Source: UBA6100 sp049658145
GTDB lineage: Bacteria; Actinomycetota; Coriobacteriia; Anaerosomatales; Anaerosomataceae
Assembly: GCA_049658145.1 (NCBI GenBank)
Contig: JBASOJ010000095.1
Span: 11,642-75,641, forward strand
Direction: 5' to 3'
Length of the DNA: 64,000 nt
The notes under the pieces: model-generated
The model's database searches: none
What the model was told of the DNA's origin: nothing
The model's input: only the letters and a program-made list of their open reading frames with translations
Translations under genes and position numbers: made by a program
Shown: piece after piece, positions 1 through 8,496 of the stretch
How the letters are laid out: every line of letters starts with the position of its first letter
Numbering within the stretch: the first letter of the stretch is position 1

Positions 1-708
1 TCGGCCGCCGCAGCCATCGACGTGGTGCACCGCGTCGGCCAGGAGCACCGATCCGATGCCCTCCCGACGCCGCTCAGGCACCACGCAGAGCCGGCCGAGC
101 AATCCTTCCGAGCCGCTGACGGTGCACAGAGTATAGCCGAGGACCTCTCCATCCTGCTCGGCGACGGCCAAGCGAGACGAGACCAGGAAGCGCGCAAGAT
201 GCCGGGCGTCGTATCGCCAGAACAGGTCGAAGCATCGCGCGTCCACGTCGAGCAACACGAGCATCTCCTCCAGACCGGCAGAGCGCACGGTCAGACCCTC
301 GGGCATCGGGCGCACCGCAGTACCGGCAAGGTCGCTCAGCTGATACGTCGCGACGGTGGTGCGGGGCCGCATCCCCTCCGCGACATACGGATGCATCTCC
401 TCCACGGGTGTCGGCGCGCTCACGACATCGGCGAACCCCCGCTCGTCGGCGACAGCACGGATGTCGAGAAGCGCCTCCGTGATCCGGCTGGCCGGGCACC
501 ACAGCGCATCGATGGCCAGGTACGGGAGGTGGTCCCTCCACCTGCTCAGAACAACCGCGTCTCCACGGTCGCTCACACGGATGCGCCACGGCTCGGCCGC
601 GTGGAGCGCCTCCAGCTCGGCAGGGCCGTCCACCACCCGCGCCGCCGAGAGCGTTCGCGCGAGACGGGCGATCTCGGCATGATCGGCACTGCGGAAGCCG
701 CTCGCCAC
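1..708 (-). CDS. GNAT family N-acetyltransferase, 3' end cut by window edge
   Basis: A minus-strand reading frame of 236 codons is open from a GTG at 706-708 to the left edge, so the C-terminus is missing. The last visible residues carry the acetyl-CoA pyrophosphate-binding signature RRREGIGSVLL (the R/Q-x-x-G-x-G pattern) preceded by a beta-strand GRLCVVPE, which is motif A of the GNAT fold. The first ~130 residues look like a second, diverged GNAT-like half, as in two-domain members. The GTG follows directly on the stop codon of the upstream TSUP gene, so the two are probably co-transcribed. The acceptor substrate cannot be read from the sequence. Confidence 0.8.
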   Translation of the reverse strand, partial: MASGFRSADHAEIARLARTLSAARVVDGPAELEALHAAEPWRIRVSDRGDAVVLSRWRDHLPYLAIDALWCPASRITEALLDIRAVADERGFADVVSAPTPVEEMHPYVAEGMRPRTTVATYQLSDLAGTAVRPMPEGLTVRSAGLEEMLVLLDVDARCFDLFWRYDARHLARFLVSSRLAVAEQDGEVLGYTLCTVSGSEGLLGRLCVVPERRREGIGSVLLADAVHHVDGCGGR

Positions 709-1488
709 TCAGAACACCCCCAACTCGACAGCTCCGAGCGTGAGCCCGAGCACCAGAAGCATCACCGCGAAGCCCACCTGCACCCACCGGTCGGCGACCG
801 CGGAGGTGATCCTCGCGCCTATCAGAGCCCCGGGAACCACCCCGATCGCAAGCTGCAGGGCCAGGCCTACATCGATGTTGCCGAGGAAGTAATGCGTGAC
901 CGTGCCGGGGATCGCGAGCAAGCTGACGACCACGAGGCTGGTGCCCACCGCCCGCTTCGGCGGGAACGCGAAGTACCGGAGCAGCGCGGGAACGACGATG
1001 AACCCGCCGCCCAGCCCGAGGAAGCCCGAGTACAAACCGGCGACAGCGCCCAGCCCGGCGAGCCACAGCCACGACCCGGCGCGCTCGGCATGAGCGGCGC
1101 GCTCATCCTCGGGACGCTTGGCCCGGAACGCGAGATGGAGCGTGTCCACGGCGGTCCAGCAGATGATCGCCGCGGTGATGACCATCACGGCACTGCCGCC
1201 CACCAGCGTGGTCGCCCGCGCGCCGACAACCGCGAACAGCCCACCGGCGGCCCCCACGACGAGTCCGGTGCGGACGTCAACCAGACCCTTGCGTGCGTAG
1301 GCTAGCGCACCCGCCACGGCGCTCGGCACGATCACGGGCAGCGGCGTTCCCACCGCGATGAGCTCGGGCTGACCGAGCAGCAGGCGGATCGCCGGCGTGG
1401 TGATGAGCGCACCGCCGATGCCGAACATCCCCGACAGGGTTCCCGTCACGACGCCGATGGCCACCGCGAGCGGCCAGGTCACGGGCAT
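709..1488 (-). CDS. TSUP (TauE/SafE) family membrane transporter
   Basis: A 259-residue hydrophobic protein with about eight predicted membrane segments in two homologous halves. The hallmark glycine-rich loops are visible: GVVTGTLSGMFGIGGALI near residue 15 and GLYSGFLGLGGGFIVVPAL near residue 150. This is the standard length for TauE/SafE permeases, which move sulfite, sulfonates or other organic/sulfur anions, usually outward. Only 4 bases separate it from the upstream glycosyltransferase gene and it abuts the GNAT gene, so all three are likely one transcript. Substrate is not deducible. Confidence 0.9.
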   Translation of the reverse strand: MPVTWPLAVAIGVVTGTLSGMFGIGGALITTPAIRLLLGQPELIAVGTPLPVIVPSAVAGALAYARKGLVDVRTGLVVGAAGGLFAVVGARATTLVGGSAVMVITAAIICWTAVDTLHLAFRAKRPEDERAAHAERAGSWLWLAGLGAVAGLYSGFLGLGGGFIVVPALLRYFAFPPKRAVGTSLVVVSLLAIPGTVTHYFLGNIDVGLALQLAIGVVPGALIGARITSAVADRWVQVGFAVMLLVLGLTLGAVELGVF

Positions 1489-1492
1489 CGCC

Positions 1493-2734
1493 TCAGTCTG
1501 TCTGGATCATCGGGAACCGTCCGGTGAGCGCTCCGCGATCGACCCGGCGTTCGCCGGTGAACAGCGACTTCAGAGCGATATCGTTCCACACGCGGTCGGT
1601 GAGCATCGGCCAGCGGCGCTGGAACGCGAAATACCGCTCACAGTTCTGCCGGGCGTAGTGCTGCGCCTCGGGTACCACCTTGGCGGCGATCGACAGGTAT
1701 GCCCCCCGCTCGCTGCTCGATATCGCGCGCAGCAGCGCTGTGGCGCGCACGCGCCAGTTGACCGAGCTGTCCACCAGAGGGCCCGGATACGGCATCAGCG
1801 ACTCGGCAGTCACCTGGCGCAGATCGACCTGTGACTTCGAGAACTCGAGCTTCCGGTGGGTGTAGATGAACCGGTGGACGTCATCATGGAAGCGGCCCGC
1901 CTTGCTCGGCGGCGCTGGCGGGTGGTGGAGGATCGGCCACTCCGAATCCAGGAACATGTCGCCGCCGTGCATGCGGGCGTTGATCACGTAGTCGATGTCC
2001 TCGCCGCGCACCGCCCAGGGGTCGAACGAGACATTGCAGTACATGTCCCGGTGCAGCGCCATGCACCCGCCGAACGCGAGCGAACTCGGCTTGATCCGCG
2101 GGGGCTTGAGCGCCGAGGTGAGCGCCCGGTTGTACAGCTCGCGCTGCCGCCAGAACGTGTCGGTCCATGGCTCCTTGCCGGGCAGGAGATAGCTGCCGGC
2201 ATCGTCGGTGTAGTAGCCGCACTTCGCCAGGATCGGCCTGTTTTGCGCGTCAGCCTGGCCGAGACCTTCGAGCGCCCTGGCGATGAACGCCGGATCGGTG
2301 ATCACCTGATCATCATCGAGGAAGATCACGGCCTCGCTTCCGAGGACCGCGCCGATCAGCAGCCCCACGTTGCGCACGCCGCCATAGCTCGAGAGGCTAA
2401 CGCCGCTGATGACATCGGCGAACTCCAGTTGCTCCATCCGGCGGTGCAGCGAGCCCATCTCGGCGGAACCGCACACCACCGTGTCGAGGCCCGGGACGTC
2501 GCTGAGGATCTCCTGCACGCGGTCCTCGGCGGCATGCTCGATCGACTCATCGGTGACCGCGACGATCACGACCACCCTGCCGAGTCCGTCGACCTGCTCG
2601 AGCGATCTCAGGCAGTCGGGCAGGGTTCCCACCTCGTCCAGGGCGGTGGGGTGATCGAAACGGACACGCGAGCGGCTCGTGCCTCGGCCGCGACGTCGCG
2701 TCCAGAATGTCGGGATGACAACGATGGGTTGCAC
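1493..2734 (-). CDS. Family 2-like glycosyltransferase
   Basis: 413 residues starting at GTG with a GAAGGGA ribosome binding site 6 bases upstream. It has a GT-A fold layout: N-terminal strand VVIPTFW, a nucleotide-sugar-binding aspartate cluster FLDDDQ at residues 138-143 (the DxD metal site), and RGEDID near residue 240, the usual catalytic-base region in GT2 enzymes. No membrane segment is seen, so it is probably cytoplasmic or peripheral. Neighbours give no pathway; surface polysaccharide or glucosylglycerate-type synthesis would both fit the family, and neither can be chosen from sequence alone. Confidence 0.8.
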   Translation of the reverse strand: MQPIVVIPTFWTRRRGRGTSRSRVRFDHPTALDEVGTLPDCLRSLEQVDGLGRVVVIVAVTDESIEHAAEDRVQEILSDVPGLDTVVCGSAEMGSLHRRMEQLEFADVISGVSLSSYGGVRNVGLLIGAVLGSEAVIFLDDDQVITDPAFIARALEGLGQADAQNRPILAKCGYYTDDAGSYLLPGKEPWTDTFWRQRELYNRALTSALKPPRIKPSSLAFGGCMALHRDMYCNVSFDPWAVRGEDIDYVINARMHGGDMFLDSEWPILHHPPAPPSKAGRFHDDVHRFIYTHRKLEFSKSQVDLRQVTAESLMPYPGPLVDSSVNWRVRATALLRAISSSERGAYLSIAAKVVPEAQHYARQNCERYFAFQRRWPMLTDRVWNDIALKSLFTGERRVDRGALTGRFPMIQTD

Positions 2735-2786
2735 GTGGGTCCCTTCGAGTGATGACTGCGCGCCAGCACACGGCGTGTGTCACATT

Positions 2787-3839
2787 CTAGCGGTTCGTGC
2801 GCTTCATCGGTTTCTCGGGACCCTGGTCCGGGTCCACGATGCCGAGCGACGTACCGCACTCCGAGCAGACACCGCCGCGCGACCGCCGCCGGGTGATGGT
2901 GTACCCTTCCCTGGCGATCGCCACCTCCCCGCACCCGGGACAGATGGTGTCCTCCCCTCCCGGCGTCGCCACGTTGCCGAGATACACGAAGTGCAGACCC
3001 TCCTCGATGCCGATACGACGCGCGCGCTCCAGAATCGCGATCGGCGTAGGTTCGAGATGCCCGAGATCGAGGTACGGGAAGAACCGCGTGATGTGCCACG
3101 GCGTGTCCGGGCCGAGCGCCGTGCATATCCAGTGCGCGATTCCGTGAAGCGTCTCATCGTCGTCGTTCACCGTGGGGATGACGTTCGTCACCACCTCGAC
3201 ATGCATCGACCAGCGCGACTTGGCGCGCTCGGCGGCATCAAGGATGGACCGGAACGAGCCCACCTTGCATAGGTCGCGGTAGACGCGATCGCTGAAGCCC
3301 TTGATGTCGACCCGCCAGACGTCGATCACATCCCCCAGCAGATCGAGACCCGCCTGCGTCACATAGCCGTTCGTGACCATGACGGTGTAGAGCCCCGCAT
3401 CCTTGCAGGCGCGTGCCACATCGTGCACGTACTCGACCCAGATCACCGGCTCGTTATACGTGAAGGCGACACCCGGGCAACCGTGTTCATCGGCGAGGGA
3501 AACGACCTCCCCCGGAGGCAGATGGTCGAGCAGCGCCTTCTCACCCGGGCTCGACCGGCTGATCTGCCAGTTCTGGCAATGCCCGCAGCGCATGGAGCAT
3601 CCCACGCTGCCGAGGGACAGGACGCTGCTGCCGGGATGGAAGTGAAAGACGGGCTTCTTCTCGATGGGATCGACCGCGACCGAGGACACGAGCCCGTAGG
3701 TGAGGGCGACGAGCGCTCCCTTGCGATTCTCACGCACGCCACAGATGCCGCGACGGCCCTCGGCGATCATGCAGTCGTTCGGGCACAGCAGGCAGTGGAT
3801 ACGATCGCCGTGCCGCTCCCAGAGCAGCGCCTCGTGCAT
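2787..3839 (-). CDS. amrS: AmmeMemoRadiSam system radical SAM enzyme
   Basis: 350-residue radical SAM protein of the AmmeMemoRadiSam group, related to pyruvate formate-lyase activases. It has an N-terminal CLLCPNDC cysteine cluster (residues 16-23), the SAM-radical cluster site C81-x3-C85-x2-C88 within GCSMRCGHCQNW, and a C-terminal zinc-ribbon-like pair (CPGCGEVA and CSECG, around residues 295-325). The start has an AGGAGG site 5 bases upstream. In many anaerobes the gene sits with Memo and AMMECR1 partners; neither is next to it here, and it instead follows a hydrogenase-like regulator by 9 bases. The substrate of this family is unsettled. Confidence 0.88.
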   Translation of the reverse strand: MHEALLWERHGDRIHCLLCPNDCMIAEGRRGICGVRENRKGALVALTYGLVSSVAVDPIEKKPVFHFHPGSSVLSLGSVGCSMRCGHCQNWQISRSSPGEKALLDHLPPGEVVSLADEHGCPGVAFTYNEPVIWVEYVHDVARACKDAGLYTVMVTNGYVTQAGLDLLGDVIDVWRVDIKGFSDRVYRDLCKVGSFRSILDAAERAKSRWSMHVEVVTNVIPTVNDDDETLHGIAHWICTALGPDTPWHITRFFPYLDLGHLEPTPIAILERARRIGIEEGLHFVYLGNVATPGGEDTICPGCGEVAIAREGYTITRRRSRGGVCSECGTSLGIVDPDQGPEKPMKRTNR

Positions 3840-3848
3840 GCGGGCCTC

Positions 3849-5654
3849 CTAGCCGGGAGCCAGGTGCACCCTGTCCCCTCCGGCGCCCATCGCCTCGTGC
3901 AGAACCGCGTCGGCTGCCTCCAGCAGCGCACTCATGTCGTTCACGGCCGGCGATGCGGCGGCGACGCCGAGCGACGCGGTCACGCTCACATCCCCTGTAT
4001 ACCCGCCTGACTGAATCGTGTAGGACTCGCCTGCGATGACGCCGCGGAGCTTCTCGGCTACCGCGAATGCCGCGGTCTTGCCGATACCGGGCAGGATGAC
4101 CGCGAACTGGTCGCCCACCCAGCGGGCGGGGAAGTCCGTGGTTCGCAGCGACCCGGTCAGGCGCTGCGCGACAGCTGACAGGACCACGTCACCACCCTCA
4201 CGTCCGAGCAGGTCGTTCACCGCACCGAAGGTATCGAGATCGATCAGCACGACGGCAAGCGGCGAGCCGTAGCGGACGTGCCGGGCAAGCTCGATATCCA
4301 GTCGGTCCGAGAACGCCCGGCGGTTCCACAGACCCGTGCCCGGATCGAGCGTCTGCACTTCGGCAAGCGCCTCGCGATGTTCGTCGAGTGCTTCGCGTTG
4401 CTCCTCGTAGAGCTGCCGTTGCAGCGGCAGGCACAGGTCCCAGGAAGACTCCGCGTTGAGTATCGCCGTGGCGTGCTCGACGCACGTGCTCCAACCGCAT
4501 GCGCCGCAGTCGAGCGCTGTCTCCCGGGTGAACCGACCGGCGGCAAGGACGCTGTCGACCTCCGCGACCGTGGGGCGCCTCGCCACCACAGGGTCGGGAG
4601 CGAAGGAGCGCACCGTCTCCACCGAGGGCAGGACACCGAGCATGGCGCGTGTGCTCACGTGGGTGACGCCGGGACGCTGCCTCGCGGTGGACTCGATGGT
4701 CCGCTTCGCGAAGACGCTCACGCCCGGACTCACTGCCGGACCGTCGATGCAGCCCTCACAGTTGAGCACGTCGATGATCGTCGGTCCGACCTCTCCGGCC
4801 ACGAGCGCTTTCAGCAGCCGGTCGAACTCCTCGAGGCCGCGGATGACATGCATGTCGGCGTCGGTGAGATCGCGGGAGACGAGCGTGTGCCGCGGGAAGC
4901 CGTCTGTGAGTGATATCTCCTTGAGGACGCCGGGGCGGACCGCCGCGGGGCCGGGAATATGCGGCGCAGTGTCCTCATGAGCCGACTCCATGAGCCGTTT
5001 GAGTTCGAGGAAGTCGATCGCTGCGTCAACCACGCCCTCGAACTGGGGGTCACGATACTCGTCCTTGCGCGCGTAGCAGGGGCTCACGTACACGATGGCC
5101 GCATCCCCGCCGTACACCTCGTGGATGAGCCGCGCCTGCGCGATGTAGGGTGGCACGATCGGCGCCAGTGCGGGCACGAGGGCGGGATAGTACTTGCGCA
5201 CGAAGTCCACGGCGACGGGACAGGTGGAGCGGACGCTCAGGAGCACGTCCTCGCGCGTATGCAGCTGCTCGTAGGCTTCGGCGACGATCTCCTCGCCCAG
5301 CAACGTCGTCTCGATGGCCCAGAATCCGAGCATCTCCAGCGCTCGTTCGACCTGACCGACCGTCATAGGGTGAAGTGCCGCGATGAACTCACTCGCAAGC
5401 AGCGCGATGACCGGGACTCGCGAACGTAGGAGCTGCCGCACTCTCGCCGTGTCGTCGCGAACGACATGACCCCCGCGAGAGCACTCCGTTACGCATAGGC
5501 CGCACGCGACGCACTTCTCTTGAACGACCTCGGAGCGCCCGTCAATGACTCGGATCGCCTTGACCGGACACACGCGCACGCAACTCCAGCACTCGGTGCA
5601 CCCGTTCCTCGGATGCGCGATCAGCGGCGCGATATCGAGTGCCGTTTGCTCCAC
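3849..5654 (-). CDS. Sensory [FeFe]-hydrogenase-like protein fused to a degenerate GGDEF domain
   Basis: 601 residues from a GTG start. Order: two 4Fe-4S ferredoxin sites (CTECWSCVRVCP at 19-30 and CVACGLCVTEC at 48-58); a hydrogenase H-cluster domain with cysteines at 145 (STCP), 193 (SPC) and 299/302 (NCEGC); an extra Fe-S domain (CGACGWSTC at 383-391, with C408); then a GGDEF domain (433-600). The proton-transfer cysteine of catalytic enzymes (TSCCP) is threonine here, as in sensory forms. The GGDEF signature is VGDQF, so cyclase activity is unlikely, but the inhibitory-site motif RTTD (504-507) is kept exactly five residues before it. Likely a cytoplasmic redox/H2-responsive c-di-GMP receptor; this role is inference. 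Confidence 0.85.
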   Translation of the reverse strand: MEQTALDIAPLIAHPRNGCTECWSCVRVCPVKAIRVIDGRSEVVQEKCVACGLCVTECSRGGHVVRDDTARVRQLLRSRVPVIALLASEFIAALHPMTVGQVERALEMLGFWAIETTLLGEEIVAEAYEQLHTREDVLLSVRSTCPVAVDFVRKYYPALVPALAPIVPPYIAQARLIHEVYGGDAAIVYVSPCYARKDEYRDPQFEGVVDAAIDFLELKRLMESAHEDTAPHIPGPAAVRPGVLKEISLTDGFPRHTLVSRDLTDADMHVIRGLEEFDRLLKALVAGEVGPTIIDVLNCEGCIDGPAVSPGVSVFAKRTIESTARQRPGVTHVSTRAMLGVLPSVETVRSFAPDPVVARRPTVAEVDSVLAAGRFTRETALDCGACGWSTCVEHATAILNAESSWDLCLPLQRQLYEEQREALDEHREALAEVQTLDPGTGLWNRRAFSDRLDIELARHVRYGSPLAVVLIDLDTFGAVNDLLGREGGDVVLSAVAQRLTGSLRTTDFPARWVGDQFAVILPGIGKTAAFAVAEKLRGVIAGESYTIQSGGYTGDVSVTASLGVAAASPAVNDMSALLEAADAVLHEAMGAGGDRVHLAPG

Positions 5655-5666
5655 GATTCCCCCATC

Positions 5667-6236
5667 CTAGCCCTGGACCGACAGCATACGGTCCACGCCC
5701 AGCCGCTTCAAGGCAAGCAGCAGCGGCAGGCCGAGCCCGTAGACCACGATCGCCTCGCCGAGCCCCACAGTCACCACGCCGAAGAGGTACATCGCAAGCC
5801 AGGAGCCCGACGCGTCGATCCCGAGTGCCGAGAGCCGGTAGAAGTCGACTCCCGTCGCGCCCGCCAGCATGAGCGGCAGATACGCGGGGATGATGAGCGC
5901 ATTGGCGACCACCGGCCCCGCGAGCGCGACGGCCGGTCGACCCCGGTGCCGCCAGGTCCACCACGCTCCCAGGAGCGTGGCGCCGCCGCCGAGGACGACG
6001 TCGAACAGCGCGAGAACGCCGTACTGCGTGAGCATGTACGCGTTGGCGACCACCGCGCCGGTCCAAAGACCCGGAACCGCCGCGGGAGTGAGACACGCGA
6101 CCACGGTCACGACCTCGGAAAGTCGCAGCTGCACCGGTCCGTAGCCGAGCGGGCTCTGGATCATCAACAGCGTAAGCGCTGCGTAGGCCGCCGCGATCAC
6201 GCCCCCGTGGGCGACTCTGCGGGCCCTGCCGCTCAT
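5667..6236 (-). CDS. queT: QueT-type queuosine-precursor transporter (ECF S component)
   Basis: 189 residues, five to six hydrophobic segments. The N-terminal signature AAAYAALTLL followed by GPVQLRLSEV is typical of the QueT family, small substrate-binding S components of energy-coupling factor transporters that import queuine or preQ-type precursors for tRNA modification. The start overlaps the stop of the upstream histidine kinase gene by 4 bases, so it is translated from the same message as the two-component pair, which is an unusual partner. No ECF ATPase or T component lies in the window; these are normally shared and encoded elsewhere. Confidence 0.82.
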   Translation of the reverse strand: MSGRARRVAHGGVIAAAYAALTLLMIQSPLGYGPVQLRLSEVVTVVACLTPAAVPGLWTGAVVANAYMLTQYGVLALFDVVLGGGATLLGAWWTWRHRGRPAVALAGPVVANALIIPAYLPLMLAGATGVDFYRLSALGIDASGSWLAMYLFGVVTVGLGEAIVVYGLGLPLLLALKRLGVDRMLSVQG

Positions 6237-7738
6237 GCGGTCCTCGTCTTCTGCCGGGGCAGCGAGACCTCGAACGTCGTGCCTTTGCCGAGGATGCTCC
6301 TGACGGTGATCGTCCCGCCGCTCGCATCCACGATGTGCTTGGCGATCGCGAGACCGAGGCCGAATCCGCCTGTCTGCTTCGACCGGGAGAGGTCGCTGCG
6401 ATAGAAGCGGTCGAAGACGTTCGGCAGGTCGTCGGCGGGGATCCCGACACCGGTGTCGGTCACGTCCACAACGACCCGGTCACGATGGCGGCGGGTGATG
6501 ATGGAGATCCTGCCCCGGTCCGGTGTGTACTTGCAGGCGTTGTCCACCAGGACGCCGAGGGCCTCCTCGATGCGGTCCGGGTCACCGTAGAGCCACAGCG
6601 GACCCTCGTCGGGACCGGTGAAGTCGAACTGCTTCTCCATGTATCGCGTCGCCGCGTTCGCCAGGACTTCCCGCGCGATCGAGTTGATATCGTACCGGAT
6701 CTGCCGGTACTCCACGACCTCTTCGTTGCGGATCACCGACAACAGGTCACTGCACAGCCGCGCCATCCTCCGCGACTCGCGGTCGATCGCACTCACCGCC
6801 TCGTCGCGGAGCGCAGGGTCTTCCGCACCCCACGCCCGCAGGATGTTCACATAGCCGCGGATGCCGGCGACCGGGGTCGCCAACTCGTGCGACGCATCGG
6901 CGATGAAGCGCGCCTGCGCCTCGTTGCGCCTGCGCAGGTTGTCGATCAGACGGTTGAGCGACCGCGCCAGCTCGGTGATCTCGTTGTTGCCCTCCTCGGG
7001 AAGCTGGACGTCCAGCTGTGCGGCGTCGACCGAGTCGGCAGTGCGCCGCAGCTCGCTTATGAGCGAAAGCGTCCAACGGTTCGTCAGGTTCACCAGCGCG
7101 AGCGCGATTCCGAGCGAGACCGCGGCGACCAGCGCCATGGGAAGCCGAAGACTATCGAGGGTCCGCTCCTGGCTCGACGGTGAGTACTCGACGTCGAGCA
7201 CCGCACGGTACACCCCGGGTATGTCCACCGGGACGTAAGCGATGTGGTGCCCGAGGTCCGCCGGGAGCAGGAGCCCGGCCACCAACGGCCTACCCGCGAC
7301 CGTCTCGCGCACGACCCGGCCGGACTGCGCCGCCTCGGAGCGGTCCGAGTCCACGCCACGACCGCCGTCACTCCCTAGCGACCATGCGAGTTCCGGTGCG
7401 GTGGTCACCGTCGGCCAGATGTAGAGTGCCACGGCCGCCTCGCCGGCCACGCCCGCGACGATGGCTTCGGGCGGCGCGCTCCGCATGGTTCGGGCGATGT
7501 ACGCACCCGTCTCCACATCGCTCAAGCCGCGACGGTCCGATTCGTAAAACGCCGCGTCCACGGCGCTCTCCATGAGCAGCCTGCTCGACAACGCCAGGCG
7601 TGCCGAGGTGCTTTCGGCCTCCTGAAGCGCGCCGCGCGCGACCAGGAAATACGTGCTCAACGTGATGCTACCGACGAGCAGCGCGGCGAAGAGCGACGAA
7701 AGCAGGGCGACGCGCACCCGTATCGAGGTGAGACGCAC
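6233..7738 (-). CDS. Membrane sensor histidine kinase
   Basis: 501 residues from a GTG 7 bases after the response-regulator stop. Two membrane segments flank an extracytoplasmic sensor of ~170 residues, then HAMP (RWTLSLISELRRTADS region), HisKA with the phospho-acceptor in ASHELATPVAGIRGY (H rather near residue 285; the usual R is A), and HATPase_c with VDNACKYTPD (N box), DTGVGIPADDLP (G1) and GGFGLGLAIAK (G2). It pairs with the OmpR-type regulator immediately upstream. The open frame extends further upstream, but that part overlaps the regulator gene in low-complexity sequence and is not used. Signal unknown. Confidence 0.9.
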   Translation of the reverse strand: MRLTSIRVRVALLSSLFAALLVGSITLSTYFLVARGALQEAESTSARLALSSRLLMESAVDAAFYESDRRGLSDVETGAYIARTMRSAPPEAIVAGVAGEAAVALYIWPTVTTAPELAWSLGSDGGRGVDSDRSEAAQSGRVVRETVAGRPLVAGLLLPADLGHHIAYVPVDIPGVYRAVLDVEYSPSSQERTLDSLRLPMALVAAVSLGIALALVNLTNRWTLSLISELRRTADSVDAAQLDVQLPEEGNNEITELARSLNRLIDNLRRRNEAQARFIADASHELATPVAGIRGYVNILRAWGAEDPALRDEAVSAIDRESRRMARLCSDLLSVIRNEEVVEYRQIRYDINSIAREVLANAATRYMEKQFDFTGPDEGPLWLYGDPDRIEEALGVLVDNACKYTPDRGRISIITRRHRDRVVVDVTDTGVGIPADDLPNVFDRFYRSDLSRSKQTGGFGLGLAIAKHIVDASGGTITVRSILGKGTTFEVSLPRQKTRTA

Positions 7739-7745
7739 GAGAAAC

Positions 7746-8426
7746 CTAACCCCTCGCGAAGAAGTACCCGACCCCGCGGATGGTCTGGACGACGCGGTTC
7801 TCCCGGTCACCGATCTTGTTGCGGAGGTGGCACACGAACACTTCGATGACGTTGCTGTCGGTCGAGTGCTGCGCGCCCCAGACGGCACCCAGGATCTCGT
7901 CGCGGGAGATCACGCGACCCGCGTTGGCGACGAGATACGCGAGCAAGTCGAACTCCTTGGCCGTGAGATCGAGTGGTTCACCGTTCAGGGTCGCCAGCCG
8001 ACGTTCGGGATCGATCCTCACACCGGACGCTTCCAGCTGCGACTGGACCGCACCCGGCGCGGAGCGCTTCAGCAGCGCACGAATACGCGACAGCAGCTCC
8101 GGGATCTCGAACGGCTTCCTGAGGTAGTCATCGGCGCCCGCGTCGAAGCCCAAGACCACGTCATGGGTCTCCGCCCGCGCGGTGAGCATGAGGATGGGGA
8201 CCTCCGAGCCCTTCTTTCGGATATGGCGCGCTACGTCGATCCCGTCGATGCCGGGCAGCATAAGGTCGAGCAAGACGAGGTCGACCTCGTTCGCCTCCAT
8301 CAGCTCGATCGCGGTCGGCCCCTCACCGGCCCGCAGTACATCGAAGCCGGCGTGTTCGAGCTCGAGTTCGACGAACCGCGCGATCGTAGCATCGTCCTCG
8401 ACGATCAGGATGGTCTGCTCTCCCAT
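7746..8426 (-). CDS. OmpR/PhoB family response regulator
   Basis: 226 residues. Receiver domain with acidic pocket EDD near residue 9, phospho-acceptor D in LVLLDLMLPG (about residue 54), T in MLTARAE and K in YLRKPF; then a winged-helix DNA-binding domain ending in HLRNKIGD and RGVGYFF. An alternative start 51 bases upstream exists, but the ATG at 8426 has an AGGGGAG site at ideal spacing and begins right before the receiver. Co-transcribed with the histidine kinase and queT downstream. Target genes are unknown. Confidence 0.93.
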   Translation of the reverse strand: MGEQTILIVEDDATIARFVELELEHAGFDVLRAGEGPTAIELMEANEVDLVLLDLMLPGIDGIDVARHIRKKGSEVPILMLTARAETHDVVLGFDAGADDYLRKPFEIPELLSRIRALLKRSAPGAVQSQLEASGVRIDPERRLATLNGEPLDLTAKEFDLLAYLVANAGRVISRDEILGAVWGAQHSTDSNVIEVFVCHLRNKIGDRENRVVQTIRGVGYFFARG

Positions 8427-8496
8427 TGATGCGCTCCCCTCGGCAGACGGGAATCCGCCCGGGCCCTGGCTCGACATTGCTGTACCTGAGCCAATC

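Noticed and set aside
22..1305. 427-codon open frame on the plus strand
   Set aside because: It is antisense to the GNAT and TSUP genes, is H/R/P-rich and has no motif; a high-GC shadow frame.
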